A DNA stretch of 27,048 nucleotides, taken from NCBI GenBank assembly GCA_009731375.1, contig BJOX01000050.1:366209-393256 (forward strand), given 5' to 3'. Each line of letters starts with the position of its first letter. Within the stretch, counting starts at the first letter, position 1. A program made the translations under genes and the position numbers. The DNA is from Paulinella micropora. Taxonomy: Eukaryota > Cercozoa > Imbricatea > Euglyphida. Below, piece by piece: positions 1 through 9,171 of this stretch. A model generated the notes under the pieces. That model was not told where the DNA came from, did no database searches, and saw nothing but the letters and a program-made list of their open reading frames with translations.

Positions 1-33
1 GGGGCGGGCGGGTCGGGTGTGGAGGGCGGGCCG
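1..33 (+). repeat. G-rich low-complexity tract with G-quadruplex motif
   Basis: Four runs of at least three G separated by one- or two-base loops occur in the first 17 bases, followed by further GGG runs. This fits the usual G-quadruplex pattern. It is much more GC-rich than the AT-rich island that starts at base 34. It does not look like a regular telomere repeat. Confidence 0.6.
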
Positions 34-52
34 AAAAAAAATATTGTTATCA

Positions 53-304
53 TTATATTGAAATGAGCCCGCAATGACAGTTATGTTCGCGGTAATGACA
101 GAAATTACACCAATCATCACTGTCTCGTCTTTTATTAATATTTTGTATCATTCTTTCCCATTCTTCTTTTTTCTTTTTTTCTTCTTCTTGATTTTGAAGA
201 AATTTTTTATGTTTTTTTGAATTGAAATGAATTCGCTTTCGGTGTTCAGCGATATCAACTTCAGAACCGCAATCATATTTGTATCGTCGTTTGTTTTCTG
301 TCAT
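53..304 (-). CDS. Small viral-type zinc-finger protein (83 aa)
   Basis: The N-terminal 40 residues look like the C2H2-type finger of the neighbouring gene (344-751): a CG pair followed by spaced histidines in a basic HRKRIHFNSKKHKKF helix. The first expected cysteine is tyrosine (YKYDCG), so this finger may be weak. Residues 38-62 form a charged, probably coiled-coil linker rich in E and K. The C-terminus has a second cluster, WCNFCHYREHNCHCG, able to bind zinc. Such small finger proteins are frequent in polinton-like viruses and virophages, and their function is unknown. The start is supported because the sequence around the ATG matches the paralogue's start. The gene lies 39 bp downstream of the 344-751 gene on the same strand, with a TATATAA motif in the gap. 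Confidence 0.65.
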   Translation of the reverse strand: MTENKRRYKYDCGSEVDIAEHRKRIHFNSKKHKKFLQNQEEEKKKKEEWERMIQNINKRRDSDDWCNFCHYREHNCHCGLISI

Positions 305-336
305 CGTGTGTCTCTTGTTTGCTCCCCTGTGTATCC

Positions 337-346
337 TTATATATTA
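337..346 (-). promoter_or_regulatory. TATA-like motif upstream of the 53-304 gene
   Basis: On the minus strand this reads TAATATATAA and begins at the stop codon of the upstream gene, 33 nt before the next ATG. The identical 10-mer occurs upstream of the second gene at 765-774. In both leaders it is followed by a GA.ACA sequence and then a GATGACA start context. Confidence 0.5.
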
Positions 347-751
347 CCCCTTCGTTTTGTTTAGAAGAAATTTTTCTGTGTGTATCTTTGATTTCATATG
401 TCTTACTTTGCTACTCCTATTGATTTCAGCTCCGCACTCACACTTGAAAGGAGTCTTCTTCCAACTCCTTTTCTTTTCTTTTTTGATTTCTTTTGTTTCC
501 TTATCATAATTAACTTTCCATTCATCATACTTTGTTTTTACTTTTTCCTCGTGGTATTTCTTTGCTTCTTCCATTGCTTGTTCTTGTGTTCTTCGTTTTC
601 CAATAGTAAAACTCTTAAACATCGTTTTACCTCCTTCTCTCCATTGAACTTTTACCATCGGCCTCTTTTCATTATTCTTCATCATAATACATCCTTTTGA
701 AATCGTAAACCTGCGACTTGTAGCAGTTTTTTCAGTGTCGTCGTTTGTCAT
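344..751 (-). CDS. AP2-like plus C2H2-like zinc-finger protein, viral type (135 aa)
   Basis: Residues about 30-75 contain a basic, aromatic segment (VQWREGGKTMFKSFTIG followed by a helix with EEAKKYHEE) resembling the short AP2/integrase-type DNA-binding fold found next to viral homing endonucleases and in polinton-like viruses. A lysine-rich linker follows. The C-terminus (about 103-130) is a finger of the form C-x-C-G ... H-x5-H (CECGAEINRSSKVRHMKSKIH), very like the CECG fingers seen in virophages and mesomimiviruses. DNA binding is likely and the target is unknown. The first ATG has the same context as the paralogue's ATG. An internal MM at residues 22-23 is an alternative start. Confidence 0.65.
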   Translation of the reverse strand: MTNDDTEKTATSRRFTISKGCIMMKNNEKRPMVKVQWREGGKTMFKSFTIGKRRTQEQAMEEAKKYHEEKVKTKYDEWKVNYDKETKEIKKEKKRSWKKTPFKCECGAEINRSSKVRHMKSKIHTEKFLLNKTKG

Positions 752-764
752 CCTGTATGTGTCT

Positions 765-774
765 TTATATATTA
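765..774 (-). promoter_or_regulatory. TATA-like motif upstream of the 344-751 gene
   Basis: Second copy of TAATATATAA, only 14 nt before the assigned ATG. Either transcription starts very close to the ATG or the internal methionine pair is used. Its repetition in front of both genes supports a regulatory role. Confidence 0.45.
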
Positions 775-818
775 ACGGTATTATTTTAAATATTAATATT
801 CATTGCCATTTTGTCCCT

Positions 819-826
819 GCGGGCCG
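819..826. repeat. 8-bp direct repeat, right copy (left copy 26-33)
   Basis: GCGGGCCG is present directly outside each end of the AT-rich zinc-finger island. This is what a target-site duplication would look like, but the flanks are GC-rich, so a chance match is possible. Confidence 0.35.
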
Positions 827-871
827 GCCGTTGTGTGCCTCTGTGTGGCGGGTGGTATGTCGTGAAAAAGT

Positions 872-2471
872 GTGCCGAAGTGCGACCCTATACTACTCTT
901 TAGTACTCTAAGAGGCACGAACAAAAACAAAGAAGTCACGGCAAAAGGACAATACGATGGGAGAACCCCATTTAAAACCTTTCAGAGGGAAATAGTTTTG
1001 GCATTACGTGCCAAGGGACTCAAGGGGGCACTCAAGACCCCAGAAGAACACATTAGTTTAGTTCATGAGAGTAATGTGAGTGCTCTGCATAGTAAAGGAA
1101 AGAAAGTCCCTAACTACATGTGGAGATGGGGAGAGAGAGCAGGGAAACAGCAAGCAAGAGGGAGAGGAAAGATAGGGTTGAGAGAGGAGGAAGAGGAAGC
1201 TGAGTTAAACTCAGAGTCAGAGACAGACAAGGAAAACCTTACATCTTATTTTACTGAGACAGAAAGGCAGCCTACTTTAGGGGGAGATAGTTGTAAGAGT
1301 GAGCAAAAGGGAGGAGAAGATCAGGTGGAGGAGAGGGGGAGAGTGAGTAGTCAGCTTTCACCTACTTATTCCACACCAGCAACGACAACAATCAAGACGA
1401 AGAGCAAGGAGCAAGTAGAGGAAAAAGAGAAGGAAGATAGAATGATAGTAGCATATGAGGAGAGTTTGGAGCATGAGATGAAAAGACAGAGAGAGGAAGC
1501 TTTTTCGTTTGTGTATGATAAGCTAGCATGTAAAGCCAAGAGGAGTGTGGCAGATTTGGTGAGAGACACCTGACCAGACTTTGGTCAAAACTTGCACACT
1601 GTGTGGGCAAGACTAACCAAAAGGTTTGGTAAGGTGAGTGAGGAAGATGTGCAAGACAAAATAAATGCGATGAATGCATGGACATTTGATGAAGGGTGTG
1701 ATTATGCTCCGCAGTTTGATGCGTTTGTTGCGTTAGATGAAGAGCTAAAGGCAGTAGGCCATAAAACACCCCACAGAACAATGGAAACAATAATCACTAA
1801 TGCCTTGCAAAACCCTGAGTATGCATCAGAGGGGGTGAGAAAGGATTGGGGAGGATGGATGAGCACGCTGAAGATGAATAAGAAGCAGCATGCATGGTCT
1901 TTTGAGGAATGGTGGGAGGAGTTGGAAGAAAGAGCATTTAAGATAGATAGGAACAAAGAGAGAGAGAGAGAGAGAGAGAAAAAGATGAAGAAAGAAAAAG
2001 CACACGCAGGAAAAGATGCCAACAAAAGAGAGGAAGGGCAGAGAGGTGTGTGTTTTGGGTTTCAAAGAGAGAGTAGATGCAAGTGGGGGGATGAGTGTCG
2101 TTTTTGCTCATACAGAGGGGTCAGTCACTATGCGTAGTGTGCCTGGGGTGTGCTACATGTTTGAACAGTCAGGCAGCTGTGATAGATCTAACTGTAGGTT
2201 TAAACACACCACCACTGATAAGAAAGGGGGAGGGAAAGGAACAGGAACGAGAAAGAAGACGTGGAAGAAAGGAGAGAAATGTTTCAACTGTAACATGGAG
2301 GGGCATGTGTTTTCCGCATGTGAGAAGGAGTGCAGGATGTGTGGGGGTGAGCATAGACTGCATGAATNNNNNNNNNNGATGAAGAAGCTTAGGCGAGAGA
2401 AGAGCCAGGTGAGAAGGAAGAACCGAGAGAGAAGGAAAAGAGAGCAAAAAGGGAACATGGAAGTTTGGTAG
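872..2471 (+). pseudogene. Element C Gag with CCCH and CCHC zinc fingers, disrupted
   Basis: An open frame starts near 872 (a GTG; the true start is unclear). An N-terminal domain is followed by an E/K-rich linker and the Gag core. An in-frame TGA at 1571-1573 interrupts the core, but the same frame continues through 2137. A frameshift in the T-run at 2101-2105 then moves the reading into another frame, where the first CCCH finger is completed. After it come a second CCCH finger (CYMFEQSGSCDRSNCRFKH) and a CCHC knuckle (CFNCNMEGHVFSAC) with a following CRMCGGEH. A 10-N assembly gap lies at 2368-2377. CCCH/CCHC fingers in Gag normally bind the element's RNA. A GA microsatellite (1957-1979) encodes an RE repeat. 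Confidence 0.75.
2368..2377. other. Assembly gap (10 N)
   Basis: Ten Ns inside the C-terminal part of element C Gag. Its real length is unknown, so frames across it cannot be joined. Confidence 0.95.
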
Positions 2472-2517
2472 GGGGAGGGAGTCAGACACTTCTGACACAG
2501 ATGAGGAAGGTGAGAAG

Positions 2518-3159
2518 GTGAAAGCATTAAAAATGACGATGAGATTTTTGACAGGGCGAGACAGAGCAGGCATGGTAAAGGTGAAGGCCCACATGGGCAA
2601 AGTGATGGTAGTACAAGAGAGAGAAGTCTATCGTCAATGTGAGGGGCGAGTGTCAGGTGAGCAGCAATGTTTTGTATGCACACATGACATGGAGAGTGAG
2701 AATGTGTTGTTGCGAGAGGCCGCTTATGGTCTTTTGAGAGGGCGATTTTGCGGGCTGCACACAGATCAGGAAAGAGAGAGTGAGAAGGAAGCCCCAGTGA
2801 TGGGGGAGCAAAATAAAGTTAGCACACTCCAACCGGTAGTTGAGAAGAAGAAGAAAGAGAAGGAGAAGCGCTCAAAGCGCCGAAGCAAGAAAAAGAAGGG
2901 GAAAGGAAAGGCTGAGTCCCATCGGAAGAGCCCAAGGAAAGGGCAAATTTATTTTATGGAGTCGGTGGACCAAGTTGGCTCTGGCGACGACGACCGACGC
3001 GACGGGCAGGTGGCGGACAGCAACAGCGTCAGCGACGCGGACTCAGGCTCGGACCCGGAGCGGCAATGTGTGGTGCGTGTGGCGCGCAAGTGGTTTCATG
3101 ACCCGGGAGGCGAACTACCGCGTGGGCAAGTGGGCGCCGGCTGGGAGCCGGGAAGTTAA
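2518..3159 (+). CDS. Element C Gag/linker C-terminal fragment (213 codons)
   Basis: The start matches element B's post-knuckle segment: KALKMTMRFLTGRDR here against ALAQMVKFLTGKSKDR in B. Next comes a cysteine-bearing stretch (CFVCTHD, then CGLH), then a strongly basic K/R tract at about residues 110-145. From about residue 148 the coding sequence switches to high GC and an acidic S/D-rich segment. That change of composition suggests a junction with different DNA. No enzymatic motif is visible. It is part of the retroelement rather than a host gene. Confidence 0.55.
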   Translation: MKALKMTMRFLTGRDRAGMVKVKAHMGKVMVVQEREVYRQCEGRVSGEQQCFVCTHDMESENVLLREAAYGLLRGRFCGLHTDQERESEKEAPVMGEQNKVSTLQPVVEKKKKEKEKRSKRRSKKKKGKGKAESHRKSPRKGQIYFMESVDQVGSGDDDRRDGQVADSNSVSDADSGSDPERQCVVRVARKWFHDPGGELPRGQVGAGWEPGS

Positions 3160-4815
3160 GGGACTCGGGCGGCCATCGGAAGGCAAGGGAATGGGGAGCG
3201 CGCGTTGAGCGGCGCAGCAACTGGACCTTTTCTGGACAGTGACCTTTACGCAACGTCATCATAAGTTAAGTTGGTGAACGGTATACAAGTTAGTATTGTA
3301 TAGAGTTATTGCATATAGTCGGTAGGGCGGCTCCGGTAATTTCTGCATAGGGCTACAAAATATTTACCACCATATATGCGAGGTTAGTAGCATAAGGTAG
3401 ATGGGGCCGTTATTCCTAAATAGGGGGAGCAATGGACAATTTTATTAATAATAGTATTTAGTCATAGTATTACCGGCCCCCCCCAAGGACAATTACCTAT
3501 TTAACCTATATCACTCTATGTGTAACGGTGAATTCAAAGCGTTGGCGGTCTGGGGTTGGGCACTTAGTGACGTGTCAGTAATTATTCAAATCTCTAAGTA
3601 AAAGTAGAATACGAACCCTCTCGTCTAGTGGTATATGCCAACGTTAATACACTAATGTATGTTCAACACAGTGTCACGAGCACAACCAAGTAAACGGACG
3701 AGATGCTGACAAGCACAACGAACACACTAGTAGAAAATAAAACGAAATGAGTAAGTGAGCTATCCTATGTCTCCAGTGGAGTTCGGCAATATAGCAACAC
3801 ATAAGCACAACAAACAAACTTCCTCACATAGGAGTATGTCTTCTCCACCAAATAATAACTCACACATACTCGCAGCAACAACCACGACGATAAAACAATT
3901 CATACTCACAAACTGTCCAAAGCAAACACGTATGTAAATATGATCACCCACAATAAGTATCTCCCCCTAACTCCTTACCCCCTATGTAAAGGAAAGAAAA
4001 TGAACTGAGCAATACACAATAAAAGTAATTAAGGGGAAAATTGCCGTTCCACAAATTTGACGCATGACCCGCCCCCAGGAGGGCGACCCACCGTCCAGCC
4101 TTACATGGAACTCCCCCGGCCCCGCCGCCCGGCTCCGCCGTCCTTGATTCAACCTTCATGTTCATTCCTGAAACTGAGCGTCAAATAGCTCGCCACCGCG
4201 CCGCCATCCGCCAAGTGTGGCGCCTACCGTCGTAGCGACGTTAGATCAACAACGAAGTTCCACCGTCCTCCCGCGCCTACCCGGCGCGACACACTGCTAG
4301 GTCATAACGAACAAAGTTAACTTCTGGCCTACATCGGCCACCACTGCCAACGAACATACGCCTTTTGCTTCGGCCCGCTGCCAACTGATCCAGAACATCC
4401 GGCCGACCAGCAACACCACCAAAAGATCGGGGTGAATATGATCAACACATATGAAGCACAACGTATGTAAAGCAATATGCAAATAAATGCAAAATGAAAT
4501 TATGAAACGAAACAAAAAAATGTTCATGGTACAGTTATGTGAACTATGACTATACCAAGCTAAGTACATAGACAGAGTCCTCGGTCTAAAAATAAAATTG
4601 CATCGCACTAGGGTAACAAAGATCCTGATCGAACTAACGAGGAAAATGAAACGTCAAGTCAAAGTTGGCGAACAAAGATCGAAATCTAAACGCTCGAAAA
4701 AAAATATATTTGCTAGCGCTTCCCGTAGAGTGGTACCATGCGCAAAATTTCAAAGAGTTCCTATACTAGGACAGGAAAGGAAGATAGAAAGCTTCAAAGG
4801 TGTTCGTCAGTTGGA

Positions 4816-4870
4816 CAGTTTACAGTCATGCTGGACTGTGTTGTGTCAGTTTATAGTCATGCTGGACTGT
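4816..4870. repeat. 24-bp direct duplication, offset 31 bp
   Basis: A 24-bp sequence ending ...GTCATGCTGGACTGT occurs at 4816-4839 and again at 4847-4870 with one difference. It is a local tandem duplication in non-coding DNA. Confidence 0.8.
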
Positions 4871-5240
4871 ATCGTCATAATACTCCCCCCAGAATGAGAA
4901 TATATCTGAGAGTCAGGGGGCGTTGACTAATGAAAGAAGATAGAACGAAAAAAAAATTGTGTCCGTTCGGCTCTACGTTGCTGTCATCTCTTTGCCAATC
5001 CAACGAAAATAAAAGGCATAGCAAACCCAAAAAATATATAACAATGGCCGCTCTGTTTTTGACCATAACAGAAAGAAACTCTCCCTTCCCCTACCGAAGT
5101 CGTCGTTACTTGAAAAAGAAATGGAAGGGCGACAGGAAACCGAAGGCCAAAATCACGCTGCTCTTGCCAGGCTGCAAGAAAGGAGAAGAATGAGTTATGA
5201 GATGATGAGGGGCAACAGGAGACAAAAGACTTCCCTGTTC

Positions 5241-5267
5241 TGGTGTGTGTTCCAGATACACACACCA
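5241..5267. other. Perfect 10-bp inverted repeat (hairpin)
   Basis: TGGTGTGTGT and its exact reverse complement ACACACACCA are separated by a 7-nt loop. It is in non-coding sequence and its role is unknown. Confidence 0.6.
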
Positions 5268-6107
5268 AATCGTAGACCGAAGGCTCTGCACATCTGCATT
5301 GAAAACAGAAAAAATTCCCGACTCCAAATGTAATGCCCCCAATGATAGCTCAAGAAAAAGTCGGTAATACAACCAAACACAGTCCTCAAGAATGAGAATG
5401 ATGTCTCGTTGTATTAGCTCAGTGAAGCCGAAAAGGGAAACTGCAACAGACCAGGAATAAAATGGCATCAGGTCCAATGCGGACAAATAATACAGAAAAA
5501 CAGGCTGGTGCACCTGTCACCAGGAAAAGGGTACTTTTTACCGGTTATCCGGGGGGTGATGCCTATAAATCTACGTTCCCAGCGACCGTACCTTGCAACC
5601 AAAGTCTGCAAACAAGTAGAAACCTACGTAAATAAACGAAGTGACCTCTCAGCTATTTACTGGTATTTCACCTACTCTCGGGAGTTAGGGCTTTTTGCAG
5701 CCATAGAGACTTCCAATAAGAGTTCGTTGTGTATTTATCCCTTGGGGTTGTATCCAAACTCACAATTCGAATTTTCCTTTCAAGTGGAAACTGCACACAC
5801 GAGTTTTGTGTGCTCTGTCTACAGATCGATTTGAAAGCACCTGATACAAAGAAAGTACTACTCAACGAACGTGGGAGATCAGAGGTCATCAAAAACCACA
5901 TATGTGAGACAGATCGTTCACCTGTCTTTGCATTTTTGTGTCGTCTCTCTGCTCTTCTACACTCTATGCAGTCAACCAACACAGTATACGTCTGGTTTTG
6001 TTTGTGTTAGGGTCACCCCCTTATCACCCAGCAAGATCATCCTCTTTGCTTCTCATCGTGCTCTACAAGTGCACCAACACTGCCTGGCCTACCCCTGGTA
6101 ACGTGGA

Positions 6108-7218
6108 ATGTTCGCCAACTCACGCCATGACGATTCCCTGTCGCGTCTTCGGGAGCACAAGAGGAAATGTCTGGACCCATTTACCATCCTGGGAGTATAC
6201 CATGGTCTTTTGCCATCCGAGAAGAAATTCCTGAAGGAAGTAGAGGAAGGGAAGTCAATCCTCTTACTACGGACCTCTCGTGGACGCAATCACTCAGGTG
6301 AATACCGTAATATATTACTCAAAGCAATAAAAGACAAGCAAACTAATTTGCTTCATCTACCATTGGTACCGACACCCTCCCTAAAGTTGATGTGTAATGC
6401 GAGCATAACAGCCGAAGACATCTACCAGGAGTACCTTGGACCTACAGGCTCTGCAGCTCAACAAGAAGCCCTCTGGAATCAATTGGGTACTCTCATCCCT
6501 TTAGAGGTATATATTAACCATTTACCAATTACGACTTCGATGCCTGGAGCACCTGGATCACTTTCTGGATTGGTACTTCGAACCCCTGCAAGCACTCCTG
6601 TTAACGTGGCCCAATCGACCCTGACTGGTACGACTCCGGCAGCCGCCTTGGGAAGTATTCCTTTGGGACCTGCACCACCGACGATCCCCACCACCCCAGC
6701 TGCACCATCATCTGCTGCAACATCGCCCCTGTAGTCACTCCATCGTTGGCCTTTACCCCAATTGCGTTGCCTGTAAGTGCAACAACATTAGCCCCCATCG
6801 GTAGGGTACCCTCAACCACCTCTGTCCGTTTGCCCGCCCTGGTAGTCTAGCAAGTGGAGCGACACCCCTGCCCCGGCGTGACCCGCACCCATCGCTGGCA
6901 TCCATCCTGGCATCACGCCCACCTGCCCCACTGGTCAATCGAGCATTGTCCACGTCTGACCCAGCTTTCGCGTCGCCATTTCGACCGATAATTGGCCCTC
7001 TTGCACCTACGCCGACCTTTGCAACGCAGACGGCAACTTCGACTGATCCGTCAGGTTCAACCCCCACTACATCGACACCGGTACGCCCAACGCCTCGCAT
7101 CTCGCTGATCACAAAATTGCAAGGTAGTAGCATCACGTTGAGCCCTTTCTTCTCCGTTGCGGAAGAAGCTTACCCGAACTTGCTCGCTGGTGGCACGAAC
7201 CCCTCCGTGGAGGACTGA
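6108..7218 (+). pseudogene. Element D Gag N-terminal region with P/T/S-rich linker, broken
   Basis: The first 140 residues (from the ATG at 6108) form a folded-looking domain, then the protein becomes Pro/Thr/Ser/Ala-rich. The frame closes at 6732-6734. The same low-complexity style continues in a shifted frame to about 6850, then in a further frame from about 6850 to a TGA at 7216-7218, which is in frame with the long downstream ORF. So at least two frameshifts and one stop separate this part from the capsid and protease part. No family was recognised for the N-terminal domain. Confidence 0.5.
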
Positions 7219-7230
7219 GGCGGAGCCCCC

Positions 7231-9171
7231 GTGACTATAACGATCGGAAATGCAACAACTGTGACCCCGGCCCCCCGGAGCTCATCATCGAGCTCATCAT
7301 CGAGCTCATCCTCGAGTCCAGCATCGAGCTCAACGCCGAGTTCGTCTTCAGGTTCGTCATCTGACCCATCGTCCAGCACGGCGACTCGGATCCCGGCTCC
7401 TTCGACGACGAGTGGCTCTCCCTTGACGGCTGCACCATCCCCACCATCCACAGGCAATGAGTCTCCTTCAGCTTCGTCGACAGGAAGAATCCTGCGATCG
7501 TCTACCCTTGCAGGTATACCACCTCGCACGTTACACATGATGACTCGAGTTCGGTCCCTCTTTGTGATGACCCGTCCGCCAAGTGCGCCGACCGCTGATG
7601 TCGCAATTCAAACCCGCGAACTTGCATTCAACTTGCAGTTGAACAACTTGTCAATGCTTTTGGTATGTAATCGCATCATCGACACGGTGCACAAGTGGGG
7701 AGATAAAACCGCAGTGGCCCTCATGGACGCGTATTGGGCTCGTTACATTCGTGCTACTGACGAACGCACCCGCGTCTGGAGCATCCCATACATGCTCATG
7801 GAATATTTCATGGAGCTGTTCAAGGGACGTCTGGACAAGGGAGACACGAAGCGACCAGCTATGCAAGCCCTCAAACTTCGACGCTTTAAGAAGGAAAGCC
7901 TCGCAGGGTATGTAAATCGTTGCATCACAAGCTACGACACGGCCTATGCAGCTGGCTACTGGACAGCCGACTCCAATCAAGTTCGCAACGTGTCCCGGAT
8001 GCTCACCCCCATGGAACGTGATCGATGGACTCGGTACGCTGCTGAGATACTCAACGCACTTGGTGTTGCATGGCCCCGCGACCTCACTGACCTTCTATCC
8101 TGGACCAACTCCCTCGACCTCCACGTCATGGAAGATTATTGGCCCTGGATTGAAAGTATTACCAAGCCCTCGTCGGCAGCCACACACAAGCGACTGCGTG
8201 AGCGCCCTCCTCGTCCGACGCCTTCGGCCTCCGCCCGCGACTCAACCGTCAAGGTCGACACTTGCCAGAGAAACAAACAGCGTAAGACACAGCAGGAAAA
8301 CAAGGAGCCCAAACGCCCTCCTCGTCAGAAGCGCAAAGCTGACGCCATGTCGATGGCCCAACCGGCTGCATCACCGGATCGTGGATGCCCCAACAAGCGG
8401 ACCAAGACGCCACTCCCGACTACGAAGAAGACTGCAACACGCCCGCCCCTCACTGGTGCGAACGCGATCGCCATCCCTTCGAAGAAATCTTCGATGGTTA
8501 CGGCCGCCACCAAGTCCGCCCCGACCTCACCAAAGCGTTCACCCTTCACCGGAGTCCATCCTCCTACTACAAGGGACATAATCAGTTCCTCAAGCCGGAT
8601 CAGACCCCGAAGCATTCGCTTGAACAATGCAGACTACGCCAGCAACGTTGTCAAGACGAAGGTAACACTGCAACTGGAAGCCATCCTCGGCCGCCACGCG
8701 CAAGCCGCCCCGGGCTTTTCACATGATGACGCGCTCGTCGCTCCGGAAGCCTCGACGTCTACTTCGCATCTCTACGATTCCGACGGTCGTCTGCGGGAGC
8801 ATCTACGTACGCAAATCTTTGCGTCATCCCCGCAAGAAGATATCATCGGTAAGACTTCATGCGTTTTAGATTCGGCATGCAACTGCAAAAGAGTGGCCCT
8901 CCTCGACTGGATACTACACCAAGGACTTGAGATCGTGTCACTCCCACCCGTTGACGCACGCTCATCCGTGGGTATTGATGCTATCCTCGCTGAAGGCATC
9001 GAACTATTCGTCTCGGCCACCCCGATGTCTCCGCTTCATGCCATCACGATTTACATCTCAAGCCACCTGCCCGACGGTATGAACTTGCTTTTTGCCAACG
9101 AGGTCGCGGCCCAGCTCAACCTCTTCATTGATGACGCGCAGCGATCCGGCCCACGGACTACATGCCCCTGA
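7231..9171 (+). CDS. Element D capsid-like and retropepsin-like polyprotein (646 aa)
   Basis: Residues 15-60 are almost pure Ser, from a 12-bp microsatellite. Residues about 125-310 resemble a Gag capsid domain, including the LKLRRFKKESLAGYVNRC segment typical of Ty3/Gypsy Gags. Residues about 325-480 are Lys/Arg/Pro-rich and may bind nucleic acid. No CCHC knuckle is present. Residues about 540-640 look like a retropepsin: a CVLDSACN active-site turn, an HGL segment, and the usual later beta strands ending in a hydrophobic run. The catalytic triplet is DSA (Asp at residue 547) instead of DSG/DTG, so protease activity is doubtful. This is the longest undamaged ORF of element D. Translation may really begin upstream, because the frame is open back to 7219. 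Confidence 0.65.
   Translation: MTITIGNATTVTPAPRSSSSSSSSSSSSSPASSSTPSSSSGSSSDPSSSTATRIPAPSTTSGSPLTAAPSPPSTGNESPSASSTGRILRSSTLAGIPPRTLHMMTRVRSLFVMTRPPSAPTADVAIQTRELAFNLQLNNLSMLLVCNRIIDTVHKWGDKTAVALMDAYWARYIRATDERTRVWSIPYMLMEYFMELFKGRLDKGDTKRPAMQALKLRRFKKESLAGYVNRCITSYDTAYAAGYWTADSNQVRNVSRMLTPMERDRWTRYAAEILNALGVAWPRDLTDLLSWTNSLDLHVMEDYWPWIESITKPSSAATHKRLRERPPRPTPSASARDSTVKVDTCQRNKQRKTQQENKEPKRPPRQKRKADAMSMAQPAASPDRGCPNKRTKTPLPTTKKTATRPPLTGANAIAIPSKKSSMVTAATKSAPTSPKRSPFTGVHPPTTRDIISSSSRIRPRSIRLNNADYASNVVKTKVTLQLEAILGRHAQAAPGFSHDDALVAPEASTSTSHLYDSDGRLREHLRTQIFASSPQEDIIGKTSCVLDSACNCKRVALLDWILHQGLEIVSLPPVDARSSVGIDAILAEGIELFVSATPMSPLHAITIYISSHLPDGMNLLFANEVAAQLNLFIDDAQRSGPRTTCP
7279..7320. repeat. 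12-bp microsatellite encoding poly-Ser
   Basis: Consecutive units of the form GAGCTCATCATC with slight variation encode the serine run near the start of the 7231-9171 ORF. Confidence 0.8.

Larger units (their letters stand above)
34..818. mobile_element. Endogenous viral fragment, left island (zinc-finger gene pair)
   Basis: This AT-rich block carries two same-strand genes 39 bp apart and is sharply bounded by GC-rich DNA on both sides. The compact layout and the zinc-finger proteins resemble polinton-like viruses, virophages and mesomimivirus-type giant viruses. The word GCGGGCCG occurs just outside each end (26-33 and 819-826), as a target duplication would. No capsid, ATPase, polymerase or integrase gene is present, so it is only a fragment. 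The viral origin is inferred from protein style and composition. Confidence 0.6.
830..3200 (+). mobile_element. Retroelement C: Copia-like Gag region, degenerate
   Basis: A plus-strand body related to element B (14523-19301). Both share the Gag core (an AYxxS...AEM/HEM segment, then a ...DVQxKxxxxNxxxF segment), paired CCCH fingers, a CCHC knuckle and an 'FLTG' acidic linker. No protease, integrase or reverse transcriptase follows and no LTR pair was recognised. Base composition becomes much more GC-rich after about 2950, so the 3' part may be a separate piece joined to it. Confidence 0.7.
3205..6095. other. Gene-poor interval, probably retroelement untranslated or LTR remnants
   Basis: No ORF here resembles a known family. 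The stretch mixes AT-rich (3250-4020) and very GC-rich (4055-4300) parts. Polypurine-like tracts that could be retroelement priming sites occur on the plus strand at about 3420-3431 (AATAGGGGGAGC) and on the minus strand near 3961-3972. A possible TATA box (CCTATAAATC) lies near 5560, upstream of element D. I could not pair any two LTR-like sequences. Confidence 0.4.

Noticed and set aside
1-33. Telomeric repeat
   Set aside because: G-runs are irregular and no unit repeats.
398-700. Hydrophobic plus-strand ORF in the left viral island
   Set aside because: It is the complement of the Lys/Glu-rich zinc-finger gene, which has recognisable motifs on the minus strand.
3419-3431. Polypurine tract defining a 3' LTR
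   Set aside because: No LTR pair could be found around it, so it is mentioned only as a possible remnant.
3615-3645. Possible tRNA (CTCGTCTAGTGGTAT resembles a D-arm)
   Set aside because: No matching acceptor stem, anticodon arm or T-loop could be built from the following bases.
5106-5513. 135-codon minus-strand ORF
   Set aside because: It has no recognisable domain, lies in repeat-like non-coding DNA and overlaps hairpins; likely chance.
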